Origin: Streptococcus sp. oral taxon 431
GTDB lineage: Bacteria > Bacillota > Bacilli > Lactobacillales > Streptococcaceae
Length of the DNA stretch: 64,000 bases
Direction: 5' to 3'
Assembly (NCBI RefSeq): GCF_001553685.1
Contig: NZ_CP014264.1
Coordinates: forward strand, 380,001 to 444,000
In this document: positions 10,988-19,885 of the stretch, one piece after another
How the letters are laid out: each line of letters begins with the position of its first letter
Numbering within the stretch: position 1 is the first letter of the stretch
The notes under the pieces: generated by a model
What the model was told of the DNA's origin: nothing
The model's database searches: none
The model's input: the letters and a program-made list of their open reading frames with translations, nothing else
Program-made: the position numbers and the translations under genes

Positions 10988-12229
10988 ATGGTTTTACCAA
11001 ATTTTAAAGAAAATCTAGAAAAATACGCTAAGCTTTTGGTTGCAAACGGAGTGAACGTGCAACCTGGTCACACCTTGGCTCTCTCTATCGATGTGGAGCA
11101 ACGCGAGTTGGCTCACTTAATCGTCAAAGAAGCCTATGCACTTGGAGCTCACGAAGTTATCGTTCAATGGGCAGATGACTTTGTAAATCGTGAGAAATTC
11201 CTTCACGCGCCGATGGAGCGTTTGGACAATGTACCAGAATACAAGATCGCTGAGATGAACTACCTTCTTGAAAACAAAGCAAGTCGTCTCGGTGTTCGTT
11301 CTTCTGATCCAGGTGCCTTGAACGGAGTGGATGCGGAAAAGCTCTCAGCTTCTGCCAAAGCTATGGGAATTGCCATGAAGCCAATGCGTATCGCAACTCA
11401 ATCCAACAAGGTGAGCTGGACTGTAGCTGCTGCAGCTGGACTCGAGTGGGCTAAGAAGGTCTTTCCAAATGCTGCAAGCGATGAAGAAGCAGTAGATCTC
11501 CTTTGGGACCAAATCTTCAAAACTTGCCGTATCTACGAAGAAGATCCAGTTAAGGCTTGGGAAAAACATGCTGCTATCCTCAAGAGCAAGGCGGAAATGC
11601 TCAATAAAGAGCAATTCTCAGCCCTTCACTACACAGCACCAGGAACTGATTTGACACTTGGCTTGCCGAAGAACCACGTTTGGGAATCTGCTGGAGCAAT
11701 CAATGCTCAAGGTGAAGGATTCTTGCCAAATATACCAACAGAAGAAGTCTTTACGGCTCCTGACTTCCGTCGCGCAGATGGTTATGTCACTTCTACAAAA
11801 CCTCTTAGCTACAATGGAAATATTATCGAAGGGATCAAAGTGACATTTGAAAATGGTCAAATCGTTGATATCACAGCCGAAAAGGGTGACCAGGTTATGA
11901 AGGACCTTGTCTTTAAGAATGCTGGTGCGCGTGCCTTGGGTGAGTGTGCCTTGGTACCAGATCCAAGTCCAATTTCTCAGTCAGGTATTACCTTCTTTAA
12001 CACCCTTTTCGATGAAAATGCTTCTAACCACTTGGCTATTGGTGCAGCTTACGCAACTAGCGTTGTTGGTGGAGCAGAGATGAGTGAAGAAGAGCTTGAA
12101 GCTGCAGGACTTAACCGTTCTGATGTTCACGTTGACTTTATGATTGGTTCGAACCAAATGGATATCGATGGTATCCGTGAGGATGGAACACGCGTACCAC
12201 TCTTCCGCAATGGAGATTGGGCAATTTAA
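10988..12229 (+). CDS. pepS: Aminopeptidase PepS, M29 family
   Basis: Cytoplasmic metallo-aminopeptidase that trims N-terminal residues from peptides after oligopeptide uptake. It has 413 residues, the usual size. M29 features visible: EEVFTAPDFRRADGYVTSTKPL, GARALGECALVP with the metal-binding glutamate, the SGITFFNTLFDENASNHLAIG block with a histidine ligand, and the closing DVHVDFMIGSNQMDIDG with a DxH-type ligand. The weak AAAGAGAAA upstream acts as ribosome site. The next small gene starts 9 bases after the stop, so the two are cotranscribed. Confidence 0.93.
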   Translation: MVLPNFKENLEKYAKLLVANGVNVQPGHTLALSIDVEQRELAHLIVKEAYALGAHEVIVQWADDFVNREKFLHAPMERLDNVPEYKIAEMNYLLENKASRLGVRSSDPGALNGVDAEKLSASAKAMGIAMKPMRIATQSNKVSWTVAAAAGLEWAKKVFPNAASDEEAVDLLWDQIFKTCRIYEEDPVKAWEKHAAILKSKAEMLNKEQFSALHYTAPGTDLTLGLPKNHVWESAGAINAQGEGFLPNIPTEEVFTAPDFRRADGYVTSTKPLSYNGNIIEGIKVTFENGQIVDITAEKGDQVMKDLVFKNAGARALGECALVPDPSPISQSGITFFNTLFDENASNHLAIGAAYATSVVGGAEMSEEELEAAGLNRSDVHVDFMIGSNQMDIDGIREDGTRVPLFRNGDWAI

Positions 12230-12238
12230 GGAGAAACT

Positions 12239-12469
12239 ATGATTGGAAGTATGTTTGTCGGGCTTTTAATCGGACTACTAGCAGGAGCTATCACCAATCG
12301 TGGCGAACGTATGGGTTGCTTCGGGAAAATGTTTCTCGGCTGGATTGGTGCCTTTTTAGGACAATTAATCTTTGGTTCTTGGGGACCAAGCCTAAGCGGT
12401 ACAGCCATTATCCCATCAGTTCTGGGGGCTATGATTTTGCTAGCCATTTTCTGGGAAAGAGGAAGCTGA
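12239..12469 (+). CDS. GlsB/YeaQ/YmgE family small membrane protein
   Basis: A 76-residue protein with three hydrophobic segments (3-19, 30-48, 54-71) and glycine-rich packing (GLLIGLLAGAI, GWIGAFLGQLIFG). This is the pattern of the GlsB/YeaQ/YmgE stress-response family, also called transglycosylase-associated proteins. AAGGAG lies directly upstream. It is probably cotranscribed with pepS. The family has no proven biochemical activity. Confidence 0.8.
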   Translation: MIGSMFVGLLIGLLAGAITNRGERMGCFGKMFLGWIGAFLGQLIFGSWGPSLSGTAIIPSVLGAMILLAIFWERGS

Positions 12470-12510
12470 GTTTCGCTATGTAAGGCAGATTAACTTTAAA
12501 GAATAAGAGA

Positions 12511-12690
12511 GAGGCTGGGACAAAAGTCCTAGCCTCTCAATTGTCTTTGGATTGTCGAGTAAGACGCAGTGGTTGAGTGGCCTCTACTACGCTGATTTCA
12601 TCAGCTTTTACAGCCCTACTCAACTGTGCGGAGGTGGGACGACGAAATCGAATTCTAACGAATTACCGATTTCTGTCTCACTCTCTCTTT
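12511..12690 (+). repeat. 180-bp dispersed repeat, SPRITE-like, copy 1
   Basis: Nearly identical to 15659-15838. It opens with an 11-bp stem, GAGGCTGGGAC and GTCCTAGCCTC around AAAA. The far end read in reverse (GAGAGTGAGACAGAAATC) resembles the start, giving imperfect terminal inverted repeats. The hairpin followed by Ts could terminate pepS transcription. It occupies most of the 326-base gap 12470-12796. The name SPRITE (pneumococcal terminator-like element) is my best guess. Confidence 0.7.
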
Positions 12691-12781
12691 TTAGGTCGCT
12701 ATATAAAGTCCTTTGAAAGCACTCATCTAAGCTTAGCCACAGAGCTTTCAGTGACTGGTTCTTTTTATATTGCCTCAAGTA

Positions 12782-12790
12782 TGGTACAAT
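12782..12790 (+). promoter_or_regulatory. Extended -10 promoter giving a near-leaderless LysR mRNA
   Basis: TGGTACAAT ends only 6 bases before the ATG of the LysR gene and no Shine-Dalgarno is present. Transcription would start at or beside the start codon. Confidence 0.5.
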
Positions 12791-12796
12791 AAAAGC

Positions 12797-13705
12797 ATGA
12801 GAATTCAACAATTACACTATATTATCAAAATCGTAGAGACTGGTTCGATGAATGAGGCTGCCAAGCAACTTTTCATTACACAACCGAGTCTATCAAATGC
12901 TGTTCGTGACCTAGAAAATGAGATGGGAATTGAGATTTTTATCCGAAATCCTAAGGGAATTACCCTTACACGTGATGGGATGGAGTTTCTATCCTATGCC
13001 CGTCAGGTTGTCGAACAAACGCAACTTCTAGAAGAACGTTATAAGAATCCAATCGCTCATCGCGAGCTTTTTAGTGTGTCTTCGCAACACTATGCCTTTG
13101 TGGTCAATGCTTTTGTTTCCTTGCTTAAGAAAAGCGATATGGAAAAGTACGAGCTTTTTTTGCGTGAAACCAGAACTTGGGAGATTATCGATGATGTCAA
13201 GAACTTCCGAAGTGAAGTGGGAGTTCTCTTTTTAAATAGCTATAACCGGGACGTTCTTTCAAAGATGTTAGACGACAACCATCTAGTTGCCCACCATCTC
13301 TTTACAGCCCAACCCCATATCTTTGTCAGCAAGACCAACCCTCTTGCTAAGAGAGACAAGGTGCGATTGGCAGACCTAGAAGACTTCCCATATTTGAGCT
13401 ATGACCAAGGTACCCATAATTCCTTCTATTTCTCAGAGGAGATTCTATCTCAGGAACACCACAAGAAATCCATCGTTGTTAGTGACCGTGCGACCTTGTT
13501 CAATCTCTTGATTGGTTTGGACGGTTATACCATAGCGACAGGTATCCTCAATAGTAATCTTAATGGAGACAATATCGTCTCGATTCCACTTGATATTGAT
13601 GATCCCATTGAGCTGGTTTATATCCAGCATGAGAAAACAAGCTTGTCCAAGATGGGTGAACGCTTCATCGAGTATTTGCTTGAAGAAGTTCGTTTTGATA
13701 GCTAA
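12797..13705 (+). CDS. LysR-family regulator, CpsY/MtaR-like
   Basis: A 302-residue regulator. The winged helix-turn-helix spans about residues 1-60 (MRIQQLHYIIKIVETGSMNEAAKQ start, then LFITQPSLSNAVRDLE). The effector-binding periplasmic-protein-like domain follows from about residue 90. The N-terminus resembles CpsY/MtaR regulators of streptococci, which control methionine uptake and neutrophil survival genes; target assignment here is inference. Start chosen at MRIQ because the family begins there. It runs alone, followed 40 bases later by queA. Confidence 0.85.
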   Translation: MRIQQLHYIIKIVETGSMNEAAKQLFITQPSLSNAVRDLENEMGIEIFIRNPKGITLTRDGMEFLSYARQVVEQTQLLEERYKNPIAHRELFSVSSQHYAFVVNAFVSLLKKSDMEKYELFLRETRTWEIIDDVKNFRSEVGVLFLNSYNRDVLSKMLDDNHLVAHHLFTAQPHIFVSKTNPLAKRDKVRLADLEDFPYLSYDQGTHNSFYFSEEILSQEHHKKSIVVSDRATLFNLLIGLDGYTIATGILNSNLNGDNIVSIPLDIDDPIELVYIQHEKTSLSKMGERFIEYLLEEVRFDS

Positions 13706-13744
13706 TTGAAACTCTATTAGAAAAGAAAAGGAAAAATGACTACA

Positions 13745-14773
13745 ATGAATACCAATGATTTTGATTTCCACTTGCCAGAGGAGCTAATTGCTCAAACTCC
13801 TTTGGAAAAGCGCGATGCTTCTAAGCTTTTGATGGTCAATCGCAAAACAGGGGAATTTCAAGATCGCCATTTTCACTCCATTATTGAAATGCTAGAGCCA
13901 GGAGATGCCCTGGTTATGAATGATACCCGCGTTTTGCCAGCTCGACTTCATGGTCAAAAAGAAGAAACAGGGGGCCATGTTGAACTCTTGCTTTTGAAAA
14001 ATACAGCAGGAGACGAATGGGAAGTGTTGGCGAAGCCAGCCAAACGTCTCAAGGTCGGCACCCGCGTTATCTTTGGTGATGGTCGACTTAGCGCAGTTGT
14101 GACCGAGGAATTAACCCATGGAGGTCGTATTGTTCGCTTTGAGTATGAGGGGATTTTCCTTGAAGTGCTTGAAAGCCTTGGAGAAATGCCTTTGCCTCCT
14201 TATATTCACGAAAAATTGGATGACCGTGAACGTTACCAGACAGTCTATGCCAAGGAGAGTGGCTCAGCTGCTGCCCCAACTGCAGGCCTGCATTTTACCA
14301 AGGAATTACTGAAAGAAATCCAGCAAAAAGGAGTTCATCTAGTCTACCTGACCTTGCACGTTGGACTTGGGACCTTTAGACCTGTTTCAGTAGATAATCT
14401 AGATGAACATGAGATGCACTCAGAGTTTTATCAATTGTCTGAGGAAGCTGCAGCGACCTTGCGTCAGGTCAAAGAAAATGGTGGTCGTGTCATTGCTGTG
14501 GGGACAACCTCTATCCGTACGCTAGAGACTATCGGAAGCAAGTTTGAAGGGCAAATCCAAGCAGACTCTGGTTGGACCAATATCTTTATCAAACCAGGCT
14601 ATGACTGGAAGGTTGTGGATGCTTTTTCTACTAATTTCCACTTGCCTAAATCAACATTGGTCATGCTCGTTTCTGCCTTTGCAGGCCGTGAATTGGTCTT
14701 AGAAGCCTACCAACATGCTATCGACCAAAAGTACCGTTTCTTTAGCTTTGGCGATGCCATGTTTATCTACTAA
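13745..14773 (+). CDS. queA: S-adenosylmethionine:tRNA ribosyltransferase-isomerase QueA
   Basis: Adds the ribosyl part of SAM to preQ1 in tRNA, forming epoxyqueuosine. 342 residues; motifs [34 protein letters not shown] and FYQLSEEAA are all typical. The start was set at [11 protein letters not shown], matching streptococcal QueA. An in-frame ATG at 13736 would add three residues; AAGGA lies too close to it (about 3 bases) and rather far from the chosen ATG, so the start is uncertain. The genes for preQ1 synthesis are at 44.4-46.7 kb. Confidence 0.95.
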   Translation: MNTNDFDFHLPEELIAQTPLEKRDASKLLMVNRKTGEFQDRHFHSIIEMLEPGDALVMNDTRVLPARLHGQKEETGGHVELLLLKNTAGDEWEVLAKPAKRLKVGTRVIFGDGRLSAVVTEELTHGGRIVRFEYEGIFLEVLESLGEMPLPPYIHEKLDDRERYQTVYAKESGSAAAPTAGLHFTKELLKEIQQKGVHLVYLTLHVGLGTFRPVSVDNLDEHEMHSEFYQLSEEAAATLRQVKENGGRVIAVGTTSIRTLETIGSKFEGQIQADSGWTNIFIKPGYDWKVVDAFSTNFHLPKSTLVMLVSAFAGRELVLEAYQHAIDQKYRFFSFGDAMFIY

Positions 14774-14782
14774 AAATAGAAG

Positions 14783-14812
14783 AGCTAATTCCTGATTGGA
14801 TTAGCCTTTTTT
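14783..14812 (+). terminator. queA terminator
   Basis: GCTAATTCC and GGATTAGC pair (one bulged T), followed by CTTTTTT. Confidence 0.8.
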
Positions 14813-14828
14813 GATGTCAAATAGCTAT

Positions 14829-14856
14829 TGAATTATATGGAAATAAATGATACACT
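14829..14856 (+). promoter_or_regulatory. Promoter of the lipoprotein gene
   Basis: TTGAAT at 14829, 16-base spacer and TGATACACT (extended -10). About 90 bases of leader follow before the ATG. Confidence 0.5.
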
Positions 14857-14952
14857 GAAAACTACAGGTTAGACGTCAAAAATATATGTAATTTCAGGCT
14901 AGCTATTTTAGATGCAGATGAGACTGTATCATCATTTTAAAAGGAGATTATC

Positions 14953-15507
14953 ATGAAAAAAACATTGCGCTACACTAGTCTTTCAGCTCTTGCCTTGTTG
15001 GCTGTGGTGACACTTGCTGCTTGTGGAGGAAATACTGAAAAAACTACAGCATCTTCAAGCAAAGAGGCTTCTTCTAAAGTAACTAAGGAGTCTTCAAGTA
15101 AAACAGAAGCTAGTCAAAAAGAGGAGCAAAAGTCTGAGACGAGCCCATCAAGTTCCGCAAGCACTCAAACGGATAAGAAGGAAGAGAAGAAAAAAACTCC
15201 AGAAGCTTACGCAAAATTCCTTGGAACGTGGGAAAACTATGCTGGAACAACTGCTACAGTCACAGCGGATGGAATCGTGACCATTCAAAGTTCAAAAGGA
15301 ACCTTCCAGTATGAAATGGGGCAAGTAGAGGAAAAAGATGGCTACTACTCAACAGGAATCCATCTTGTCGATGGTGGAGAAGGTGCACGCCTCATCTTTA
15401 CACCAGCAGGTGTAGCAAATGAATTGACTGGTACGGATGGTAGCCAAGATGTCTTGGCAATCGGCCAATCACCAAGCGATAAAGATAGTCATTTTTACCG
15501 TAATTAA
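14953..15507 (+). CDS. Surface lipoprotein with Ser/Thr/Lys-rich linker
   Basis: 184 residues. A lipoprotein signal ends in the lipobox LAAC with the lipidated cysteine at residue 24. Residues about 28-85 are a low-complexity Ser/Thr/Glu/Lys linker that would span the wall. The C-terminal domain (about 90-184), FLGTWENYAGTTATVTADG onward, is a compact beta-rich module, resembling the small domain called DUF6287 in streptococcal lipoproteins. AAGGAGA precedes the ATG. It is monocistronic. The ligand is unknown. Confidence 0.8.
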   Translation: MKKTLRYTSLSALALLAVVTLAACGGNTEKTTASSSKEASSKVTKESSSKTEASQKEEQKSETSPSSSASTQTDKKEEKKKTPEAYAKFLGTWENYAGTTATVTADGIVTIQSSKGTFQYEMGQVEEKDGYYSTGIHLVDGGEGARLIFTPAGVANELTGTDGSQDVLAIGQSPSDKDSHFYRN

Positions 15508-15658
15508 GAGTGAAAAGAAGAAGTGAGGGTGGAGAGTAGCCCTTGCTTTTTTAATGTTCTCGAAGCATAAATTTTAAATCATTCGAGTTTATACGACGTT
15601 TAAGTTGGATAATTAGCAAGCTCACGTTAAAGTGAAAGATAATAAGGATAATATCAAA

Positions 15659-15838
15659 GAGGCTGGGACAAAAGTACTAGCCTCTCAATTGTCTTTGGAT
15701 TGTCGAGCAAGACGCAGTGGTTGAGTGGGCTCTACTACGCTGATTTCATCAGCTTTTACAGCCCTACTCAACTGTGCGGAGGTGGGACGACGAAATCGAA
15801 TTCTAATGAATTACCGATTTCTGTCCCACTCTCTCTTT
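15659..15838 (+). repeat. 180-bp dispersed repeat, SPRITE-like, copy 2
   Basis: Differs from copy 1 at 12511 by only a handful of bases. One change (GTACT for GTCCT) adds a mismatch to the opening hairpin. It ends 5 bases before the stop of the convergent gene and fills half of the 335-base gap 15508-15843; the rest is AT-rich with nothing recognisable. Confidence 0.7.
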
Positions 15839-15843
15839 ACTTG

Positions 15844-16377
15844 CTAATATAAGAAATCAATGCCGTAGTTTTCTTTTAGATAGGTCGCTAACTCGGCTTT
15901 TTCTTCCTCTCTAAATCGACAGAGGCTAAGGGCGAGCCGCAATATCAGGACGCTTGTATCGACGATAACATTTGACTTAGAAATATCTTCTAGCTGGGTG
16001 ACCTCTCTCAGGTCAAAATCTAAATAGTAAGCCTTGCTGTTGGCATGGTCAGGGTCACTGACATCCACTTCAACATACGATGCTCGCAACAATTCTTCTT
16101 TTGGGATGAAGATTTCCTTGGAAAAGAAGAGCCCGGGATAGACATAAATACCTTCAAAGGTGAACTCAAAGGAGAGTCTGCGACTAGAAAGTCTTTTGAT
16201 ACCTGCAATCGTTGCGTAGATGGCAGCAAAAAAGAGAATGGTTGGAACCACGGTGAGAAGACTAAGCTGGGAAAAGTCGATCAATCCATGCGCGAGAAAA
16301 AAGAAAAATTGAAAGAATACACCCACTGCAAAGACTAGATAGCCGACACCGACATATTTTGAATAATAGATTTTCAT
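15844..16377 (-). CDS. Uncharacterised two-helix membrane protein, PH-like tail
   Basis: 177 residues. Two hydrophobic segments (about 8-30 and 38-62) form a hairpin, followed by a cytoplasmic domain with alternating strands (LSFEFTFEGIYVYPGLFFSKEIFIPKEEL) that looks like bacterial PH-domain proteins, then a charged helix at the end. That fold call is by pattern only. It stands alone between a repeat and an AT-rich gap. CCTCC-type ribosome site on the minus strand supports the start. Confidence 0.65.
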   Translation of the reverse strand: MKIYYSKYVGVGYLVFAVGVFFQFFFFLAHGLIDFSQLSLLTVVPTILFFAAIYATIAGIKRLSSRRLSFEFTFEGIYVYPGLFFSKEIFIPKEELLRASYVEVDVSDPDHANSKAYYLDFDLREVTQLEDISKSNVIVDTSVLILRLALSLCRFREEEKAELATYLKENYGIDFLY

Positions 16378-16762
16378 AGAAACCTCCAGATATAGAATTG
16401 AACTCGCAAATGTTTTTTCAGAAGACGGAGTCTAGGTCGTGCAGAGTTGAAATTCTAGGTATTCCCATCATATCCTATGGAGCAAAGTTCTGTCAACCTT
16501 TTAGCAAGCTGCCAACCTTAGCTTAATTGATGGTGAACAATGGAGAGTAATCAAAAGAACGAGAGAGCTATTAAAAGAATAAAGCGAAGAATAATAAAAT
16601 CATAATTAATTAAAATTTAGGTGGATTATGAACTAATTCTAATTTATGATAAATAAACAATATGTAAATAGAAACTTATTGTTCAAATGAAAATAGCATA
16701 AGGAATTCTATTTTATCGTTATAAGCTTGATAATTCAGTGAGTAATTAATCCCTTATTTATA

Positions 16763-16794
16763 TTGAATAAGTTCGTATATTTTTATGGTATAAT
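16763..16794 (+). promoter_or_regulatory. Promoter of the DUF262 gene in an AT-rich gap
   Basis: TGGTATAAT at 16786-16794 is an ideal extended -10; TTGAAT at 16763 is 20 bases upstream of TATAAT, so the -35 is doubtful. The gap 16378-16823 is strikingly AT-rich and holds no other recognisable feature. Confidence 0.55.
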
Positions 16795-16823
16795 AAGGTT
16801 ATAAAATATACAGGAGAGAAATA

Positions 16824-18536
16824 ATGGCTCTAAATGTTAAGACAAAAGATAGTGTAATGTTTGGATATTTAAGGGAATTAAATGCTACAATACCAACATA
16901 TCAAAGAAGTTACGAGTGGGGACAAGATCAGATATTGGATTTCTTAGAAGATTTATACTCTGAGTGGGAAAGAGGAGTTGATAGTGAATCAAGATATTTC
17001 TTTGGACCTATAATTACAACGGAAGATGAGAATGGTATAACTCAGGTAATAGATGGCCAGCAACGTTTAACAACTTCTACCATCTTTTTAGCAGTTTTAA
17101 GAGATATTTTAAATACCCTGAAGACAATCGAGGGGAGTATAGATTTAAAAGGTATCATTCAAAGAGACCTTATTGGAGATGGCACCACCTATTATGAGTA
17201 TAAACTCACACAGATTGGGTCAATTGCAGACGATTTTAGAAATAAAATTCAAAAAGATAATCATATAGAGACACTAGAGCCCAAGACTTTATATGCTGGT
17301 AAGAAATCGAAGGGAATGGGCAAAGTTAATAATATTTTAAGGGCTTATAACCAAATTTTAGACTATATCACTAATAAAACGGACGGATATAGTGATCAAG
17401 AGAAGTACAATTTTATCAATGAGATATGTAATGTCTTTACAAAACAATTTTTTGTTGTAGAAATTTCTGCTACAAATCGAACTGAAGCATTTCAAATATT
17501 CCAAACAATTAATGCACGTGGATTAGATTTATCAGCTGCAGATTTAATCAAATCAGATTTTTTTGGAAATAGTGGTGAAAATACAGAAGAAGTAACTGAT
17601 ATGTGGAATCAAATTGTAACGGATTTAGGAGATTTAAACTTCTCAGATTTTATTAGATATTCATGGAATTCTAAGTACGCTTTTACCACAGCAAGAGGAT
17701 TATATAAATCAGTTTCAAAAACAATTAATGACTCAAGCAAAATCATTAAGTTTATGAAAATGTTAAAAAAACTCTCCATTCCATACTCCGAGTTGAATGG
17801 AGATTCAGAACCAACATTTCTTATTGAGAGTGAGTATGGTAGACAAGCTATTTATATTCTACAAGAATTAAAAGAATTAAAATTTAAGACATTTCAACCA
17901 CTATTTTTAGCAGCTATAAATAAAGATGCATCTGACAAAAATATACTAGCCCTCGTAGAAGCTTCTGCAAATATTTTAATCCGAAATAAAATATTGAATC
18001 AAGGTACAAACTGGCTTGAAAAACTATTTTCAAGTTTGGCTTACGAATTAAATAATTCTGATAAGCCGACTGATGATTTGGTGAAGTCTATTATTGACAA
18101 ACTAAAAAGTGAACAACCTGACGATATAATAATCAGTACCAAGTTAAATAGCTTTGATTTTTCAACAGACATAAAGTTAGCAAGATATATACTTAGAAGA
18201 ATTGAAAATAATAAAGAATTTGAGAAAGGATTAGTTATATTCGATAATAAAAAGGTTCATATAGAGCACATTATGCCACAATCTCCTATTGATTTATCAG
18301 AATGGTCAGTAGATGAGGAGGCACATGCTAACTACTTATGGAAAATAGGGAATTTGACGTTGTTATTAGGTACAAAAAACTCATCAATTGGAAACAGTAG
18401 TTTTGATATTAAAAAACAAAGCTATGCCCAATCTGACATAAGGATGACACGAGAACTTAAAGATTATGAAAAATGGGATCCTTCTATGATTGACCAAAGA
18501 ACTGAAATGTTGATTAATGAATTATTAAACTTATAA
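16824..18536 (+). CDS. DUF262 and DUF1524 (HNH-like) protein, GmrSD-type putative restriction/defence factor
   Basis: 570 residues. The N-terminal DUF262 (ParB/Srx-like) domain carries YQRSYEW (26-32) and IDGQQRLTT (76-84), the nucleotide-handling motif. A second DUF262 block is NRTEAFQIFQTINARGLDLS (218-237). The C-terminal DUF1524 domain has the HNH-type motif VHIEHIMPQ (478-486) and IGNLTLL (508-514) followed by N519. This single-chain layout matches GmrSD-type modification-dependent restriction enzymes and related phage-defence proteins. AGGAGAG precedes the ATG. Markedly AT-rich and unlinked to its neighbours, so probably acquired. Target and activity are unproven. Confidence 0.88.
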   Translation: MALNVKTKDSVMFGYLRELNATIPTYQRSYEWGQDQILDFLEDLYSEWERGVDSESRYFFGPIITTEDENGITQVIDGQQRLTTSTIFLAVLRDILNTLKTIEGSIDLKGIIQRDLIGDGTTYYEYKLTQIGSIADDFRNKIQKDNHIETLEPKTLYAGKKSKGMGKVNNILRAYNQILDYITNKTDGYSDQEKYNFINEICNVFTKQFFVVEISATNRTEAFQIFQTINARGLDLSAADLIKSDFFGNSGENTEEVTDMWNQIVTDLGDLNFSDFIRYSWNSKYAFTTARGLYKSVSKTINDSSKIIKFMKMLKKLSIPYSELNGDSEPTFLIESEYGRQAIYILQELKELKFKTFQPLFLAAINKDASDKNILALVEASANILIRNKILNQGTNWLEKLFSSLAYELNNSDKPTDDLVKSIIDKLKSEQPDDIIISTKLNSFDFSTDIKLARYILRRIENNKEFEKGLVIFDNKKVHIEHIMPQSPIDLSEWSVDEEAHANYLWKIGNLTLLLGTKNSSIGNSSFDIKKQSYAQSDIRMTRELKDYEKWDPSMIDQRTEMLINELLNL

Positions 18537-18639
18537 TAGCTGTTAAAAATCAACATCGGAAATAATCCTTATAGTTGGAGAGTCTTTTTTATAAATCTAT
18601 CTCAACTTCATGGAACAATTTTCTAAAAAAGCATCAAAA

Positions 18640-18665
18640 AAAAGCCTTAATTTCAAGGCTTTTCC
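18640..18665 (+). terminator. Terminator after the DUF262 gene
   Basis: AGCCTT and AAGGCT pair around AATTTC, with A-run before and T-run after. Very similar to the hairpins beside both tRNA-Lys copies near 31.3 and 32.3 kb. Confidence 0.75.
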
Positions 18666-18684
18666 TATCTCCGTTAAGAAATAG

Positions 18685-18713
18685 TTGCTAAAAAAGCGGT
18701 TGCATGTTACTAT
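18685..18713 (+). promoter_or_regulatory. susR promoter
   Basis: TTGCTA at 18685-18690, 17-base spacer, TACTAT at 18708-18713 with TGT before it (extended -10). AAGGAGGTGA at 18721-18730 is a near-perfect ribosome site and fixes the start at 18735. Confidence 0.6.
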
Positions 18714-18734
18714 ATAGTGCAAGGAGGTGAGAAT

Positions 18735-19724
18735 ATGGTAGAGCAAAAAAAATCCATTACTATGAAAGATGTTGCTCTGGAAGCGGGAGTTAGTGTTGGA
18801 ACTGTTTCACGTGTGATCAACAAAGAAAAAGGAATCAAAGAAGTGACCTTACAGAAAGTTGAACAAGCGATTAAAACCTTGAATTATATCCCAGATTACT
18901 ACGCAAGGGGAATGAAAAAAAATCGAACAGAGACGATAGCACTAATTCTGCCAAGTATCTGGCATCCATTCTTTTCTGAATTCGCGATGCATGTGGAAAA
19001 TGAAGTTTACAAGAGAAATAATAAACTACTTTTATGTTCAATAAATGGAACCAACCGTGAGCAAGAATATCTTGAGATGCTACGTCATAATAAGGTTGAT
19101 GGAGTTGTAGCCATTACCTATAGTCCAATCGAGAACTACCTAACTTCAGGAATTCCTTTTGTTAGTATCGACCGGACTTATTCAGATATAGAGATTGCAT
19201 GTGTGTCGTCTGATAATGATGCAGGAGGACGAGAAGCTGCCAAACAACTCATCAAAAAAGGGTGTCAGCATTTGGCTTTTGTAGGTGGACACAACACAAC
19301 CATTAATGAGACTAAACGACGTAGAATTTCATTTGAGAAGTATGTCCAAGACAAAAATATACCTTTTAGTATCTTTGACCTAGATGAGACGGTTGTAGAC
19401 TATCATGAGAAGTTAGAGCAGTTCTTGACAGAGAATCCTGCCATAGATGGTATTTTCGCTATTAATGATTTTGCGGCTTTAGATGTTATTGAAATACTAG
19501 AGGCAAATGGTAAACAAATACCTCATGATGTGCAAATCATTGGATATGATGGTATAAAAATGGCTGGGGATCGAGATTATCTGCTTTCAACTATTAAACA
19601 ACCGTTGAAAGAAATGGCTCAAGAAGCTGTTCGTATCTTGTTTGAGATCATTGATGGAAAGACTGTTAATTTACAGACAATCTTACCAGTAACATTTATT
19701 GAAGGAAAAACAACAAAAAATTAA
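18735..19724 (+). CDS. susR: LacI-family regulator of the sucrose operon, SusR
   Basis: 329 residues. LacI helix-turn-helix at about 8-30 (MKDVALEAGVSVGTVSRVIN) with hinge helix, then a sugar-binding periplasmic-protein-like domain (HPFFSEFAMHVE, GVVAITYSP, GREAAKQLIKKG, GYDGIKMA). Start fixed by the AAGGAGGTGA site. It lies directly upstream of two ABC permeases, a binding protein and a GH32 hydrolase, the order of the pneumococcal sus locus, and two perfect CG-centred palindromes stand between it and the transporter genes. Known role in pneumococcus: sucrose-responsive repressor; assignment here rests on locus match. Confidence 0.88.
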   Translation: MVEQKKSITMKDVALEAGVSVGTVSRVINKEKGIKEVTLQKVEQAIKTLNYIPDYYARGMKKNRTETIALILPSIWHPFFSEFAMHVENEVYKRNNKLLLCSINGTNREQEYLEMLRHNKVDGVVAITYSPIENYLTSGIPFVSIDRTYSDIEIACVSSDNDAGGREAAKQLIKKGCQHLAFVGGHNTTINETKRRRISFEKYVQDKNIPFSIFDLDETVVDYHEKLEQFLTENPAIDGIFAINDFAALDVIEILEANGKQIPHDVQIIGYDGIKMAGDRDYLLSTIKQPLKEMAQEAVRILFEIIDGKTVNLQTILPVTFIEGKTTKN

Positions 19725-19733
19725 AAATAAGTC

Positions 19734-19762
19734 TTGACAGAAAGCGCTATCAATGTTAAAAT
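19734..19762 (+). promoter_or_regulatory. susT1 operon promoter with cre-like site in the spacer
   Basis: TTGACA at 19734-19739, exactly 17 bases, TAAAAT at 19757-19762. Inside the spacer, AGAAAGCGCTATCA (19739-19752) matches the catabolite-response element at 12 of 14 positions, suggesting CcpA repression on glucose. Confidence 0.75.
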
Positions 19763-19800
19763 AGAGTCAAATCAAAGAGATTTATTTTTTAAAACAAAAA

Positions 19801-19814
19801 TTGAAACGTTTCAA
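19801..19814 (+). promoter_or_regulatory. SusR operator O1
   Basis: Perfect 14-bp palindrome TTGAAACGTTTCAA, about 30 bases downstream of the predicted transcription start. Central CG is typical of LacI-family operators. Confidence 0.75.
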
Positions 19815-19858
19815 ATAATGATGAGAGAGCGCCATGCGCTATCTTTTCTAAGACAAAA

Positions 19859-19872
19859 TTGAAACGTTTCAA
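19859..19872 (+). promoter_or_regulatory. SusR operator O2
   Basis: Second identical 14-bp palindrome, 58 bases after O1 and touching the AAGGAGG ribosome site of susT1. A small AGCGC/GCGCT hairpin with a T-run lies between the two sites. Confidence 0.75.
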
Positions 19873-19885
19873 AAAGGAGGTTGCT

